A stretch of DNA of 40,351 bases, from the NCBI GenBank assembly GCA_002387735.1, contig DGKJ01000029.1, positions 69,399 to 109,749 of the forward strand. The letters are read 5' to 3'. Both the position numbers and the translations under genes were made by a program. The stretch is from Bacteriovoracaceae bacterium UBA4573 (GTDB lineage: Bacteria; Bdellovibrionota; UBA1018; UBA923). This document shows positions 6,977-15,914 of this stretch, piece after piece; within the stretch, counting starts at the first letter, position 1, and the number at the start of each line of letters is the position of its first letter. The notes beneath the pieces are model-generated. The model saw nothing but the letters and a program-made list of their open reading frames with translations, searched no databases and had not been told where the DNA came from.

Positions 6977-8962
6977 ATGCACGTCGTTTCGTGTTTACGG
7001 GTGATGAGTTTGTTTTTTGTCTTGGCGGTTTCTTTAGGAGCCTCAAGCTGTAAAGAACGCAAATCAGAAATTGAACTAGTCATTCTACACACAAACGACG
7101 TGCATTCCCGTTTTGACGCCGGGTCGGCAGGCCACGACGATAATATCTTTCGATTAGGCGGTCTTGCTCGCTTAAAGACTCTCATCGACCAACAGCGCGC
7201 CAAGCATCCGAACACCTTGTTGGTCGACGGCGGTGACTGGTCAGAGGGGGGTATATTCTATACGGTCGATGCCGGTCGCAACATACTTCGCCTCATGGAT
7301 CAAATCGGATACGATGCGGCGGTGATGGGCAATCATGACTTTCTAAATGGTCCAGTAGAAGTCGCGCGTCGGGTGGCCGACGCTAAAACGCGTGTGAAGG
7401 TAGTGGCTGCTAACAAAGACCTTTCACTTTTGTCGTCAGCCGAACAAAAAGAAATCAATAAATACGTCCCTGATTACGCAATCTTTAAGGTGGGCGATCT
7501 GCGGGTGGCCGTGATCGGAGTGACGACCGTCGCCACTGAATACCAGTCTTTTTTTGAACCTGGGAAAATCAAAGACTACAAAGCTGCTACAGCAGCCGTG
7601 GCCAAAAAAATTCATGATCAAAAATTAGCGGACATTCAGATCGTACTCTCTCACAACCACACGAGCGACAATATTAACATTGCCAAAACTGTTCCGTATA
7701 TTCAGGCAGTGATCAGCGGCCACGATCACAACGTCACTCCAAAACCAATCGAAGTTCAAAACGCGGGTCTGCCGGTCTATGTCGTCGAAGCGGGCGAATG
7801 GGGGAAATTTTTGGGCAAACTAACGTTTGCGATCGACGTAAAAAAACGTTCGATAAAACTTAAAAAATACGAACTTATTCCCGTAGTCGAAAAAACTCCG
7901 GAACACCTCGGAATTAAAAACATGATTGCCGCCGAAATGAGAAAAGTTATTTCTCGATTCGGTTACGACGTTTTCAACGATGAAGTCGGAAACTGCGAAG
8001 ACGAGATGCCGATCCAACGTAAATCCCCCACTGCTCTGGCAACCATTTTGGCTGAAAGCTACCGAGAATCCGCGCAGACCGACGTGGGCGTTGAACAATC
8101 CGACTTGATCGGAACGGGGCTACCCAAAGGGCGCCTAACTTCGCGTGCTTTATTTGACGTCGTACCCTATATTTTTAGTCCAATTGCCGGTCGTCAATTT
8201 CCCCAAGAGGGGCGTTCCTGGACCGTACATCGTCTCACACTCACTGGTACCGAATTATTTACTTTGTTGAATATTGCTGCCACGGCGCCAACACTTGGAC
8301 TTCCAATCGGTTGGATCGCGGTTACCGGTGCACGGCTAGAGTATGCCCCTTCCGACCAGTGGAGCGCCCTTAAAGGCGCTCAAATATTAAATCGAGAAAC
8401 CGCAAGCTACGAAGATTTAAACTTCGACGGAACCTACACCCTAGCGCTGAGCGACGGCGTACTGCGAGCATTAAAAATTATCGATGTTCCAATTTCAAAA
8501 GTCGAAAACACGGGAGTCGAAACCTGGCGCGCCCTACATCGTTCGGTGCAAACTAGAGGCTCGGTGCTCCCGGAGGACTACAGTCCCGAGGGTATCTACG
8601 TTGCAACCGATGGAGACTTAGGGCTTTTAAGACACAACGTGCAGTTCGAAAAAAACCCGAGGGGGTATTCGATTTACGTGCGCGTCACTAACACCGGCCT
8701 AACTGCCACAACACCAATGAAACTCAGAGTATTAAAACAAAATAAGCCCAACGATCCGGTCAATGCTGGCGAAGCGTCTGCGTATGTCGTCTTGCGTAAA
8801 GACATCCCGATTCCCGCACTAGACCCAGGGGCCACCACAGTTCTTCAGCTTGAATGGTCCAAAAACGTGTATTCAGGAGCTACTCCGTTCCGGTTTTATC
8901 TTGACGGAAAGGACGCCCTGAGTCGAAATAATTCATTATCCGTCAATATTCACGTTCCCTAA
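6977..8962 (+). CDS. UshA-like metallophosphoesterase lipoprotein with CARDB-like C-terminal domain
   Basis: A lipoprotein signal ends at Cys25 (SLGASSC). The N-terminal metallophosphoesterase domain is complete: HTNDVH (D41, H43), GGDW (D87), GNHDF (N119, H120), SHNH (225-228) and GHDH (248-251). A 5'-nucleotidase C-terminal domain follows (about 330-510). The family's substrate loop, usually NxGGIR, is replaced here by EQSDLIGTGLPKG, so nucleotide may not be the substrate. Residues of about 560-661 form an extra beta-rich module (VRVTNTGLTATTPMKLRVL, then IPIPALDPGATTVLQLEW) resembling a CARDB adhesion-type domain. Ribosome-binding site AGGGAGAG sits close to the ATG. The enzyme would act in the periplasm or on the surface. 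Confidence 0.85.
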   Translation: MHVVSCLRVMSLFFVLAVSLGASSCKERKSEIELVILHTNDVHSRFDAGSAGHDDNIFRLGGLARLKTLIDQQRAKHPNTLLVDGGDWSEGGIFYTVDAGRNILRLMDQIGYDAAVMGNHDFLNGPVEVARRVADAKTRVKVVAANKDLSLLSSAEQKEINKYVPDYAIFKVGDLRVAVIGVTTVATEYQSFFEPGKIKDYKAATAAVAKKIHDQKLADIQIVLSHNHTSDNINIAKTVPYIQAVISGHDHNVTPKPIEVQNAGLPVYVVEAGEWGKFLGKLTFAIDVKKRSIKLKKYELIPVVEKTPEHLGIKNMIAAEMRKVISRFGYDVFNDEVGNCEDEMPIQRKSPTALATILAESYRESAQTDVGVEQSDLIGTGLPKGRLTSRALFDVVPYIFSPIAGRQFPQEGRSWTVHRLTLTGTELFTLLNIAATAPTLGLPIGWIAVTGARLEYAPSDQWSALKGAQILNRETASYEDLNFDGTYTLALSDGVLRALKIIDVPISKVENTGVETWRALHRSVQTRGSVLPEDYSPEGIYVATDGDLGLLRHNVQFEKNPRGYSIYVRVTNTGLTATTPMKLRVLKQNKPNDPVNAGEASAYVVLRKDIPIPALDPGATTVLQLEWSKNVYSGATPFRFYLDGKDALSRNNSLSVNIHVP

Positions 8963-9033
8963 ACGTAGTACGGTTTTCACTTCTAGCGCTCGGGGTTTAT
9001 CTCTGCGTTCGCTTTGGTATTTTAAGCGTTCGC

Positions 9034-10182
9034 GTGGAAGGACTAGTGCCGGGCGATTTCTATCCTTTTCACGTAGTCGGTCGTCGAGTGCTTGCAGGCG
9101 AGAGCATCTACAATTTGGCAGACGTTTCGCCGTTTAAATACACCCCAGCTTTTGCTTTGGCGATGATCACAATCGCTAAGCTTTCTAAAACGCTTGCCTG
9201 GTGGATTTGGTGTGTGGGTTCGGTTTCTCTGTTTTGCTATTCCACACTGCGATTAGTTGGAATTTCGAGTTTCGAAAAATTAACACCGCGACGTCAATTT
9301 GTAATTGCTGGTCTCGCGGCGGTCAGCGCCTGGCACGGAATTATCGAACACTTATCCTACGGCCAAGCCGACATGTTGTTATTTGGACTTTTCGCTCTCA
9401 GTGCCCTCGCGTTGACTCATTCCTCGAATCCCCAGGATGAACCAAAAAACAATACCCAGTCCCTCAAAGCCGGCTTTTGGTTATCTCTCTGCTGGATTAG
9501 TAAACCTCCATCGTTGGTCTTAGGAAGCTACTTTTTAATTCAACGGCAATACCGCGCGCTTGGTTGGGCCATTGTTTTTACGCTTCTATTTTTATTTCTC
9601 CCGATTTTTTATTGGGGCCCTTCGACCTATCTAAGCCTTTTTGCTGACTGGTTCGCCGTGCTTCGAGACCGGCAACCCATCGAATTTCTGACGGGCAATC
9701 TGAATCAGGGTTTTGCCGCGTCGATGGCTCGTTGGACCGACCGTCCAGAGAGCTTCGGCACCATTTTTAAACTATCAATTCTTGCAGCGCTAGCGATCAC
9801 TGGCGTCATCTGGCGAAAGTACCGGTCCCTGCCTCGATCAACGACTTTCGCGTTTAGCTATCTGCTTTACATGTGTGTCACACCTTTATCTTGGCGGTGG
9901 ATCACGTGCGCGTGGCTACCTGTCGCATTTATGGTGTTCTCCGAACTTCCGATAAAATCGCGAATTACCGCCGGCGCGTTCTTGGTTTACGCCGTGCTCA
10001 CGTTGTTTTTGCAGTCCCTGGTCGCCAAACAATTCGGCGTCACAGAACCCGACTGGCTGAGCGGCTGGGGCCTATACACGGTTGGAACTTTACTACTTTT
10101 TGCGTTTGCTATTTGGGCGCTTCATCGGAACCAGAAGACCCAAGCGCGCCGAGAATCCGAGCAGCTTCCGCTTCGTCAATGA
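9034..10182 (+). CDS. GT87-type (DUF2029) polyprenol-linked glycosyltransferase, start uncertain
   Basis: This is a polytopic membrane protein with about nine to ten hydrophobic helices. Near the start, GDFYPFHVVGRRVLAGESIYNLADVSPFKYTPAFALAM matches the conserved loop of GT87 enzymes (GDF, then L-x-G-x-x-x-Y, then KYTP). The later GNLNQGF motif is also typical. In the family these enzymes transfer sugars such as mannose from a polyprenyl-phosphate donor on the outer face of the inner membrane. The first ordinary start codon is GTG at 9034, but reading upstream in the same frame (8962-9033) gives NVVRFSLLALGVYLCVRFGILSVR, which looks like the missing first helix. No ATG, GTG or TTG precedes that helix back to the stop at 8929. 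The 3' end overlaps the opposing carbonic anhydrase gene by 74 bases. Confidence 0.8.
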   Translation: MEGLVPGDFYPFHVVGRRVLAGESIYNLADVSPFKYTPAFALAMITIAKLSKTLAWWIWCVGSVSLFCYSTLRLVGISSFEKLTPRRQFVIAGLAAVSAWHGIIEHLSYGQADMLLFGLFALSALALTHSSNPQDEPKNNTQSLKAGFWLSLCWISKPPSLVLGSYFLIQRQYRALGWAIVFTLLFLFLPIFYWGPSTYLSLFADWFAVLRDRQPIEFLTGNLNQGFAASMARWTDRPESFGTIFKLSILAALAITGVIWRKYRSLPRSTTFAFSYLLYMCVTPLSWRWITCAWLPVAFMVFSELPIKSRITAGAFLVYAVLTLFLQSLVAKQFGVTEPDWLSGWGLYTVGTLLLFAFAIWALHRNQKTQARRESEQLPLRQ

Positions 10183-10792
10183 GAACAAACTGTTTTTGAT
10201 CGTCCTCATAGGCATAAACGTTTGCAGTACTTAACTCAAACCACCACGCATGAAGTCTCAAGCGGCGAGCCGCGACGCGTTCTCTCACCAGCGGATAGGT
10301 TTTAAGATGTTCGATTTGTTCTAAAACATTAGCTTGTGAAAGCGGGTTTACATGATTAACCGAAAGGTTCTTTTGTTTTAGACGTTTTTTCGAAGGCTCG
10401 CCGTGCCGCAACCACTCACGTAGATTTGGAAACGGAACCTTTTCGCGGCCGTCGACCAGGGCTCGCATGGCACCACACTCCGAGTGGCCACAAACCACAA
10501 TGTCAGACACACCTAAATTCAACACGGCAAACTCGATTGCCGCGGCTTCAGACTCATCGGCCTTGGAAACGCCACTTTCATCACAACATGGAATTAAATT
10601 TCCCACGTTCCGCACCACGAACAAATCCCCGGGATCTGTTGAAGCGAAAAGATTCGGCACCACCCGGCTATCGGAACAGGCTATAAAAAGCGTATCGGGT
10701 GATTGACCCAACGCCAGCGCCGCGAATTTGGTGCGATACTCCGGCTGTATATTTTTTCGAAACTCTACGATTCCGCGTACAAGCTTTTTCAT
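10109..10792 (-). CDS. Beta-class carbonic anhydrase
   Basis: The 227-residue enzyme has the beta-carbonic-anhydrase zinc site: C39 with the D41/R43 dyad in ACSDSR, and H103 and C106 in CGHSECGA. The segments GDLFVVRNVGNLIP and SEAAAIEFAVLNLGVSDIVVCGHSECGAMRAL are characteristic. It interconverts CO2 and bicarbonate and is cytoplasmic (no signal peptide). Its start overlaps the stop of the upstream oxidoreductase by 4 bases (ATGA), so the two are coupled. The last 24 or so codons overlap the end of the convergent glycosyltransferase gene; the tail (LGALGSSGSDEAPK) is probably disordered and free to vary. Confidence 0.95.
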   Translation of the reverse strand: MKKLVRGIVEFRKNIQPEYRTKFAALALGQSPDTLFIACSDSRVVPNLFASTDPGDLFVVRNVGNLIPCCDESGVSKADESEAAAIEFAVLNLGVSDIVVCGHSECGAMRALVDGREKVPFPNLREWLRHGEPSKKRLKQKNLSVNHVNPLSQANVLEQIEHLKTYPLVRERVAARRLRLHAWWFELSTANVYAYEDDQKQFVLIDEAEAARILGALGSSGSDEAPK

Positions 10793-11874
10793 TGGTGATT
10801 AAGAAACTCAAACGTAGTGTCGAGTTGCTGCTCCAAAGAGCTTTGATTTGATGAATCGTAGGCTCGTTGTATGATCTGAATGCAGTGGTATGCCTCTTTG
10901 AGCTCGGCGTTTACGTAGTCGGAATTTCGGATACAATCGACGAATTGATCAAACATCGAATTGAACCATTGAACGTGACTAGCATCGCCCCAATGTGACG
11001 CGATCGAAAACTTACGTGTACCTTTTTGAGAGGCCACCTGAACGTCGTCATCATCGATTGTAATCGCGCCTTGGCTACCTTGAATTGAATAGATGACCTT
11101 GCGCACGCCCGCTGTCCAAGACAGATGTGCCGAAGCGTAACCGGTCGGAAACGTCAGCACGCAACTGAAGTTATCTTCGGTGTCCCAAGCTTCTGAGATT
11201 TTCACCATCTTGGCGGTCACAGCGGTTGGCAAACTTTTTAACCAATTGAAGGTAAGGTAAAAAGTGTGGCTCCCGTGATCCATCGCGATCCCGCCGCCCG
11301 AGTACTTTTTGTCACGACGCCAGTCAGTTTTCCATTCACTAACTCCCTTGGCATGGGTCGTTCGGTAGGTGTTGAGTGTCAGTCCGTGCACGCGGCCAAT
11401 TTCACCCGAAGCGATGATCTCATCGACGGTTTTCACGACTGGAGCGTGTTTATAATTGTGGCATGGAAATACCACTCGACGATAACGACGAGCCGCTAAA
11501 AGTAGTTCACGAGCCTGCTCAAGACTAGCGGTCAGAGGCTTTTCGCAAAGCACGTGCAAACCGGCGCGAAGCGCTTTAAGAGCGATTTCGAAATGATCGC
11601 AAGGGGGTGTCGAAATATCGATAAAATCGAGCTCTTTTTCGGCTGCTAACAGTTCGTCGATCGAGTTATAAGTCCTAATAGTCTCATTGCTTTTTTTTGC
11701 GGCCTCTAAGCGCGCGATACAAACGTCGGCCACGGCCACGATTTCGACATCTGTTCGGGCCTGATAGGCAGGAAAATGGCCTTTTCCTGAAATAAATCCG
11801 AACCCTACAATGGCTCCTCGAAGCCTCTTGCTAGCGCTTTGCGTTTGATCGCTCGACGAATTCACTGCGCCCAT
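10789..11874 (-). CDS. Gfo/Idh/MocA-family NAD(P)-dependent oxidoreductase
   Basis: The Rossmann glycine motif GAIVGFGFISGKGHFPAY is followed by VEIVAVADV, and the family's CEKPLT motif (HVLCEKPLTASLEQA) is present. A substrate-side GGGIAMDHGSHTFYL is typical of the C-terminal alpha/beta domain. These enzymes oxidise or reduce sugars and related compounds; the substrate here is unknown. The reading frame extends upstream to 11949, but the extra 25 residues do not belong to the fold. ATG at 11874 is preceded by AGGGAG and AAAGG and gives a normal length of about 361 residues. The stop overlaps the carbonic anhydrase start by 4 bases. Confidence 0.88.
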   Translation of the reverse strand: MGAVNSSSDQTQSASKRLRGAIVGFGFISGKGHFPAYQARTDVEIVAVADVCIARLEAAKKSNETIRTYNSIDELLAAEKELDFIDISTPPCDHFEIALKALRAGLHVLCEKPLTASLEQARELLLAARRYRRVVFPCHNYKHAPVVKTVDEIIASGEIGRVHGLTLNTYRTTHAKGVSEWKTDWRRDKKYSGGGIAMDHGSHTFYLTFNWLKSLPTAVTAKMVKISEAWDTEDNFSCVLTFPTGYASAHLSWTAGVRKVIYSIQGSQGAITIDDDDVQVASQKGTRKFSIASHWGDASHVQWFNSMFDQFVDCIRNSDYVNAELKEAYHCIQIIQRAYDSSNQSSLEQQLDTTFEFLNHQ

Positions 11875-12017
11875 GCCTTTGTTCTCCCTAGGGGCTAACA
11901 CCCATATTTTTTTAGAAACTCTCATCTCATTAAACATTAATTGAAGCAAATTAGTCTGTTTTTATAGACTTGGCGCGTTATTTTAGATAATAGCCACCAG
12001 AACCGAGGTGTTGGACC

Positions 12018-13526
12018 GTGGCCAAGCTATTCAGCCCCCCCTTGTTAGCTCTGATTTTGACCGCAATGTTTGGGCGCAATACCGCGTCGGCTGCCATTTT
12101 TTATGATCAAGCGAATGTTCGTTGCGACGAAATTATCGCTTCGTTTGACGAGTTAAAACGGCAGGAATTCACCATAAAACTGATCGATGAGCTCGTTTTT
12201 AATGAACAAGGCAACGCTACGCCGGCCATTCTACAAGCCATAACATTGGAACTTCGCCGTTTGGTTATTTTGGGCTCACCGCTCGAAAAAACTGCGGACT
12301 ATCTGGCGGCCATTTTAGCAGTTCCCCAGATCACAACCCCTACTCGCACTGCAGCTCATGAAATACTAATGAACTTGCCCCCAAATAGTCGCGCGGAGGC
12401 CGAAACGCTCGTAAACCTCGCCCTCCAATGGATTGAACACCCGCGGCTATCGATAACAACCGAGTCCGGAGACTTCGTGCGGCTTGTTCGCCGTAGAGTG
12501 TTGCCAGGGTTTTCGAGTTTCGACGGCCCACCGAGTCGCCACCAAGAACTGCGAAAAAAGCTGTTCGACATTGTGGTCGACTCGCGCATTGATATCGACA
12601 CCTCGTGGGAGGCTTACGCTGGTTGGCTGGAATTAACAGTTTCGAACGGAATTTTAGCTCCCGAATTTCACCTTGATCTCTGGCGATTAGTCGAACATCT
12701 GAAGACGGGAAAGCCACACCAGAAACTGCCACCGAATTATTTGTACAAACTTTTTAATCATCTTTTGACGTACACCGGCGTTGACCTCGAACGACCCCGT
12801 CATTTTGTTGCGCAGGTGCTCGAACTAGCTCCAGAACTTGTCACTCAAATCATGCCTCGATTAAGTCGATCCCAAGTACTTGCGCTGATCGAATGGGAGC
12901 ATTTGCCGGCCAAGACACTGGCAAACATGGTTCACACGCTCACGGAATTTGAACACCTAAAAGCGGCGGTCACTCGGCGCACATCCTACGACAGTTTAAT
13001 TTTAGTAGGGGTGTGGAACCTCGGAAGATCGGTGGTGGCAGGTCTTACGCCCACCCAACGCCTCGCGCTCATGGCAAGAAGCTTGAGCAAACCGGCGCTA
13101 GATTTTGGCTCTATCAATCTGGTGTTATCGACCTATAGCGAGCTATCAAAGCCTGGCGAACTTAGTGCCCCTGTTTTTGAAAAACCCCTCGCGACGATGA
13201 CTGAGTTCTTACTTCAGCGGTTAACAAACGACACTGAATCCACCACTGTTCAATCGGACAAGTCCTACATAGAAAACATGCTCACCCTGCTGGTCAATCT
13301 ATGGGTAAAAAAGGGAATTAAATCCCCGGAGTCGATTCGTATACTCTCGAGCATCGCTCGACACCCCCAACTTCCAGTCCGTACGGCGGAAGCACTGGGC
13401 CATACGCTACTTGCGATCGAAGATCTCTCGATCGACACTGGCCCCATCATTAAGGCCCTCGAACAGCGAGATCCCGGTATTGTTAAACGTTTAATACGTC
13501 AGGGTATTGATCCAATCGCTTACTAA
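12018..13526 (+). CDS. Exported alpha-helical protein of unknown function
   Basis: The 502-residue protein starts with GTG, preceded by GAGGTG at a spacing of 7. A signal peptide (MAKLFSPPLLALILTAMFGRNTASA) predicts export. The rest is almost entirely helical, with repeated amphipathic helices of about 30-40 residues (for example LLVNLWVKKGIKSPESIRILSSIARHPQLPVRTAEALGHTLLAIEDL) resembling a HEAT-like solenoid. I see no catalytic motif and no recognised family. It is divergent from the oxidoreductase and lies 99 bases before hisS on the same strand. Confidence 0.7.
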   Translation: MAKLFSPPLLALILTAMFGRNTASAAIFYDQANVRCDEIIASFDELKRQEFTIKLIDELVFNEQGNATPAILQAITLELRRLVILGSPLEKTADYLAAILAVPQITTPTRTAAHEILMNLPPNSRAEAETLVNLALQWIEHPRLSITTESGDFVRLVRRRVLPGFSSFDGPPSRHQELRKKLFDIVVDSRIDIDTSWEAYAGWLELTVSNGILAPEFHLDLWRLVEHLKTGKPHQKLPPNYLYKLFNHLLTYTGVDLERPRHFVAQVLELAPELVTQIMPRLSRSQVLALIEWEHLPAKTLANMVHTLTEFEHLKAAVTRRTSYDSLILVGVWNLGRSVVAGLTPTQRLALMARSLSKPALDFGSINLVLSTYSELSKPGELSAPVFEKPLATMTEFLLQRLTNDTESTTVQSDKSYIENMLTLLVNLWVKKGIKSPESIRILSSIARHPQLPVRTAEALGHTLLAIEDLSIDTGPIIKALEQRDPGIVKRLIRQGIDPIAY

Positions 13527-13625
13527 ATTTTTGTACCCCCAAAACCCGCACGCTCTACTAAAAAATGAACCATTCCCTTCGTGCTGCATTGATTTCCCTC
13601 GAACACCGACATACTTTTGGTTCAA

Positions 13626-14927
13626 ATGACACAGAATATTTCAACCCAGCCCTATAAAGGAACTCGTGATTTTTACCCCGAGGACTGCCGCGTACGCACT
13701 TGGATGTTCGATAAACTACGCACTACGCTCGGGCGTTTCGGTTATGAAGAATATGACGGGCCCATGCTCGAGCCCTTCGAGCTCTACGCTTCCAAGACGA
13801 GTGAAGAAATCGTCAACGAACAACTCTACTGGCTAGTCGACCGCGGCGACCGCAAACTTGCGGTACGCCCCGAAATGACACCAACCCTTGCGAGAATGGT
13901 TGCGGCAAGAATCCAAGAACTTCCCAAGCCTATTCGATGGTTTTCCATTCCAAACCTCTGGCGATATGAGCGCCCTCAGCGCGGACGACTGCGCGAACAC
14001 TGGCAGCTCAACGTAGACGTTTTCGGGGGGAGCCGACCAAATGAAGACCTAGAAATATGCCAGCTCGTGCACGCAATATTCGATGGTTTCGGTGCAAGGT
14101 CTGGCTACGAAGTGCGACTCAACCACCGAGGGCTCACCAACTTTATATTCTCCGATCTGCTGAAGCTTCCGGCAGAAAAACACGCATCGGTCGGACGCCT
14201 GCTCGATGCTGCGCCTAAAATGGGTGACTCTAAATTTTTGGCGGCCCTGGCCGAAGAGCAAGTCACCGGGAAAACCGCTCAGTTTTTGGTAGACCTGTTA
14301 AAACCAGACGCCGCCAAACGGTTAGAGAAAGATTTAAAGAACTGCGCTGCATGGCAAGAACTCACAGCTCTCTTACAACGGCTCGAAGCTCTGGGACTTC
14401 GTTCCCATTTTCGCTTTGATCCGTCTGTCATGCGCGGGTTCATGTATTACACCGGGCTCGTCCTTGAAGCTTTTGATCTACACCCCGATAACAATCGCGC
14501 GCTCTTTGGCGGTGGCCGTTACGACAATTTGGTCGGCATGTTCGGAGGCCCCGCGCTCTCCGGTATGGGTTTTGGCATGGGCGACGTAACCCTTAGAAAT
14601 TTCCTAGAGGTTCACCAATTGGTGCCGAATCTTCAAGCCGCCAATGGGGTGTTGGTCGCTCACCTTTCCGAGGCTCAGGAACTCGATGCTCTGCGCCTAG
14701 CCGATGCACTTCGTAGTGCTTCGGAGCAGCGCGTACTCACCACGCTTTCGGCAGAAAAACCCAAGAAAATTTTTGCAATGGCCGAACGGCTGCGCGTTCA
14801 ATACGTAGTGTTCGTGGGAGATTCCGAAGTAACGTCACAAACCTTCGCGATGAAAAACATCCTGACTGGGGACCAAACACTTGGGACGGTCGCCGAACTA
14901 AGTTTCAAGCTCAAGACAAAGTCCTAA
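13626..14927 (+). CDS. hisS: Histidyl-tRNA synthetase
   Basis: The 433-residue cytoplasmic enzyme attaches histidine to tRNA-His. All class II landmarks are visible: the N-terminal YKGTRDFYPED, motif 1 region (LEPFELYASKTSEEI), motif 2 (LWRYERPQRGRLREHWQLNVDVFGG), and the histidine-specific MRGFMYYTGLVLEAF and FGGGRYDNLVGMFGG. Motif 3 is GMGFGMGDVTL rather than the common G-x-G-x-ER, a variant I believe occurs in some HisRS lineages. A C-terminal anticodon-binding domain follows (about 340-433). ATG at 13626 gives the expected N-terminus; a TTG three codons upstream is in frame. No strong ribosome-binding site is visible. The stop overlaps the next start by one base (TAATG). Confidence 0.96.
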   Translation: MTQNISTQPYKGTRDFYPEDCRVRTWMFDKLRTTLGRFGYEEYDGPMLEPFELYASKTSEEIVNEQLYWLVDRGDRKLAVRPEMTPTLARMVAARIQELPKPIRWFSIPNLWRYERPQRGRLREHWQLNVDVFGGSRPNEDLEICQLVHAIFDGFGARSGYEVRLNHRGLTNFIFSDLLKLPAEKHASVGRLLDAAPKMGDSKFLAALAEEQVTGKTAQFLVDLLKPDAAKRLEKDLKNCAAWQELTALLQRLEALGLRSHFRFDPSVMRGFMYYTGLVLEAFDLHPDNNRALFGGGRYDNLVGMFGGPALSGMGFGMGDVTLRNFLEVHQLVPNLQAANGVLVAHLSEAQELDALRLADALRSASEQRVLTTLSAEKPKKIFAMAERLRVQYVVFVGDSEVTSQTFAMKNILTGDQTLGTVAELSFKLKTKS

Positions 14928-15901
14928 TGCTCCAGCAAGACCTTTTTGCAGGCGAACCCGCGGCACTACCGACTCAAGAGCGACGTAGCAATCTGGCCCT
15001 TGGTGCTCGCCTATGGGCTCTGGCGGAAGATCATATCTATTTCGGAACTTCGAGTTGGAAGTACCCCGCTTGGAAGAATTCGATTTATTTTGACGATTAC
15101 CAAACAAAAGTCGCGTTCGACAAAAACTGTTTGACGGAATATGCGAAAACCTTCCCGGCGGTCGGTGGCGACTTTTCTTTTTACCAGTGGCCTCATTCTT
15201 CAATGCTTCGAGAGATCGCCACTCAATGTCCAACGAAGTTCCGAATAGTTCTTAAATGCACCGACTTAATCACCATGGCTCACTTCCCAAGAATTCCTCG
15301 TTGGAAAGACCTCGCCGGACTCCAGAACCCTAACTTCCTGAACGTAGACTTATTCGTGGAACATTTCGCAGGACCTTGCAGCGCCATTCTCGGGGAACGC
15401 TTGGGGCCGGTGCTTTTGGAGTTCACTGCATTTAGAGATGAAATCGTGACGCTGGGCCCGGAACTGGGGCATCGCATTTCGCAGTTCGTGAAGGCCGTAA
15501 ATCTCCGTTTTCCCGAAATTCAATTTGCCGTAGAGTTTCGCAATCGAGCGCTCGCGGTACCTGCTTTATTTGAATGTCTTGAACCCGCAGTCCCCGCAAT
15601 GACAAGTTGGACGCGCATGATTGCAATTGAGGAGCAGTGGACACGTTTGCTAAAGTTAAAACGGAATTGGCCATTTTTAATGGCCCGCCCAGTTTTACGA
15701 CCAGGAAAGTTAAAAGCTGATGCCGATGCACAGTATTCGCCATTCGGCCGGCTCCATGAGCGAATTACCCCAATGCGGGCAACTTTAATTGATATGTGGC
15801 AATTCGCACGCGCTCACAATATTCCAAGTTATTTTATGATCAGTAACACCATTGAGGGCTGTGCCCACCGTACGATTGCGGAAATCGTCGAAAGCTCCTA
15901 A
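14927..15901 (+). CDS. DUF72 family protein
   Basis: The 324-residue protein follows the DUF72 (YecE-like) TIM-barrel pattern: the opening YFGTSSWKYPAWKNSIYF, then LTEYAKTFPAVGGDFSFYQWP, the KFRIVLKCTDLIT strand, LGPVLLEF and FAVEFRNR. It ends with the family's NTIEGCAHRTI segment in place of the usual NNHxxGxAxxNA. The biochemical role of the family is unknown. About 28 residues precede the barrel. The ATG overlaps the hisS stop by one base, so translation is coupled. It is cytoplasmic, with no signal peptide. Confidence 0.85.
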   Translation: MLQQDLFAGEPAALPTQERRSNLALGARLWALAEDHIYFGTSSWKYPAWKNSIYFDDYQTKVAFDKNCLTEYAKTFPAVGGDFSFYQWPHSSMLREIATQCPTKFRIVLKCTDLITMAHFPRIPRWKDLAGLQNPNFLNVDLFVEHFAGPCSAILGERLGPVLLEFTAFRDEIVTLGPELGHRISQFVKAVNLRFPEIQFAVEFRNRALAVPALFECLEPAVPAMTSWTRMIAIEEQWTRLLKLKRNWPFLMARPVLRPGKLKADADAQYSPFGRLHERITPMRATLIDMWQFARAHNIPSYFMISNTIEGCAHRTIAEIVESS

Positions 15902-15914
15902 AACACCGAAGCGT

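Noticed and set aside
11875..11949. In-frame extension of the Gfo/Idh/MocA gene to ATG 11949.
   Set aside because: The added residues precede the Rossmann fold without a recognisable signal, while ATG 11874 has a better ribosome-binding context.
11953..11970. AGTCT/AGACT inverted repeat in the divergent gap before the exported-protein gene at 12018.
   Set aside because: Five-base arms are too short to support an operator.
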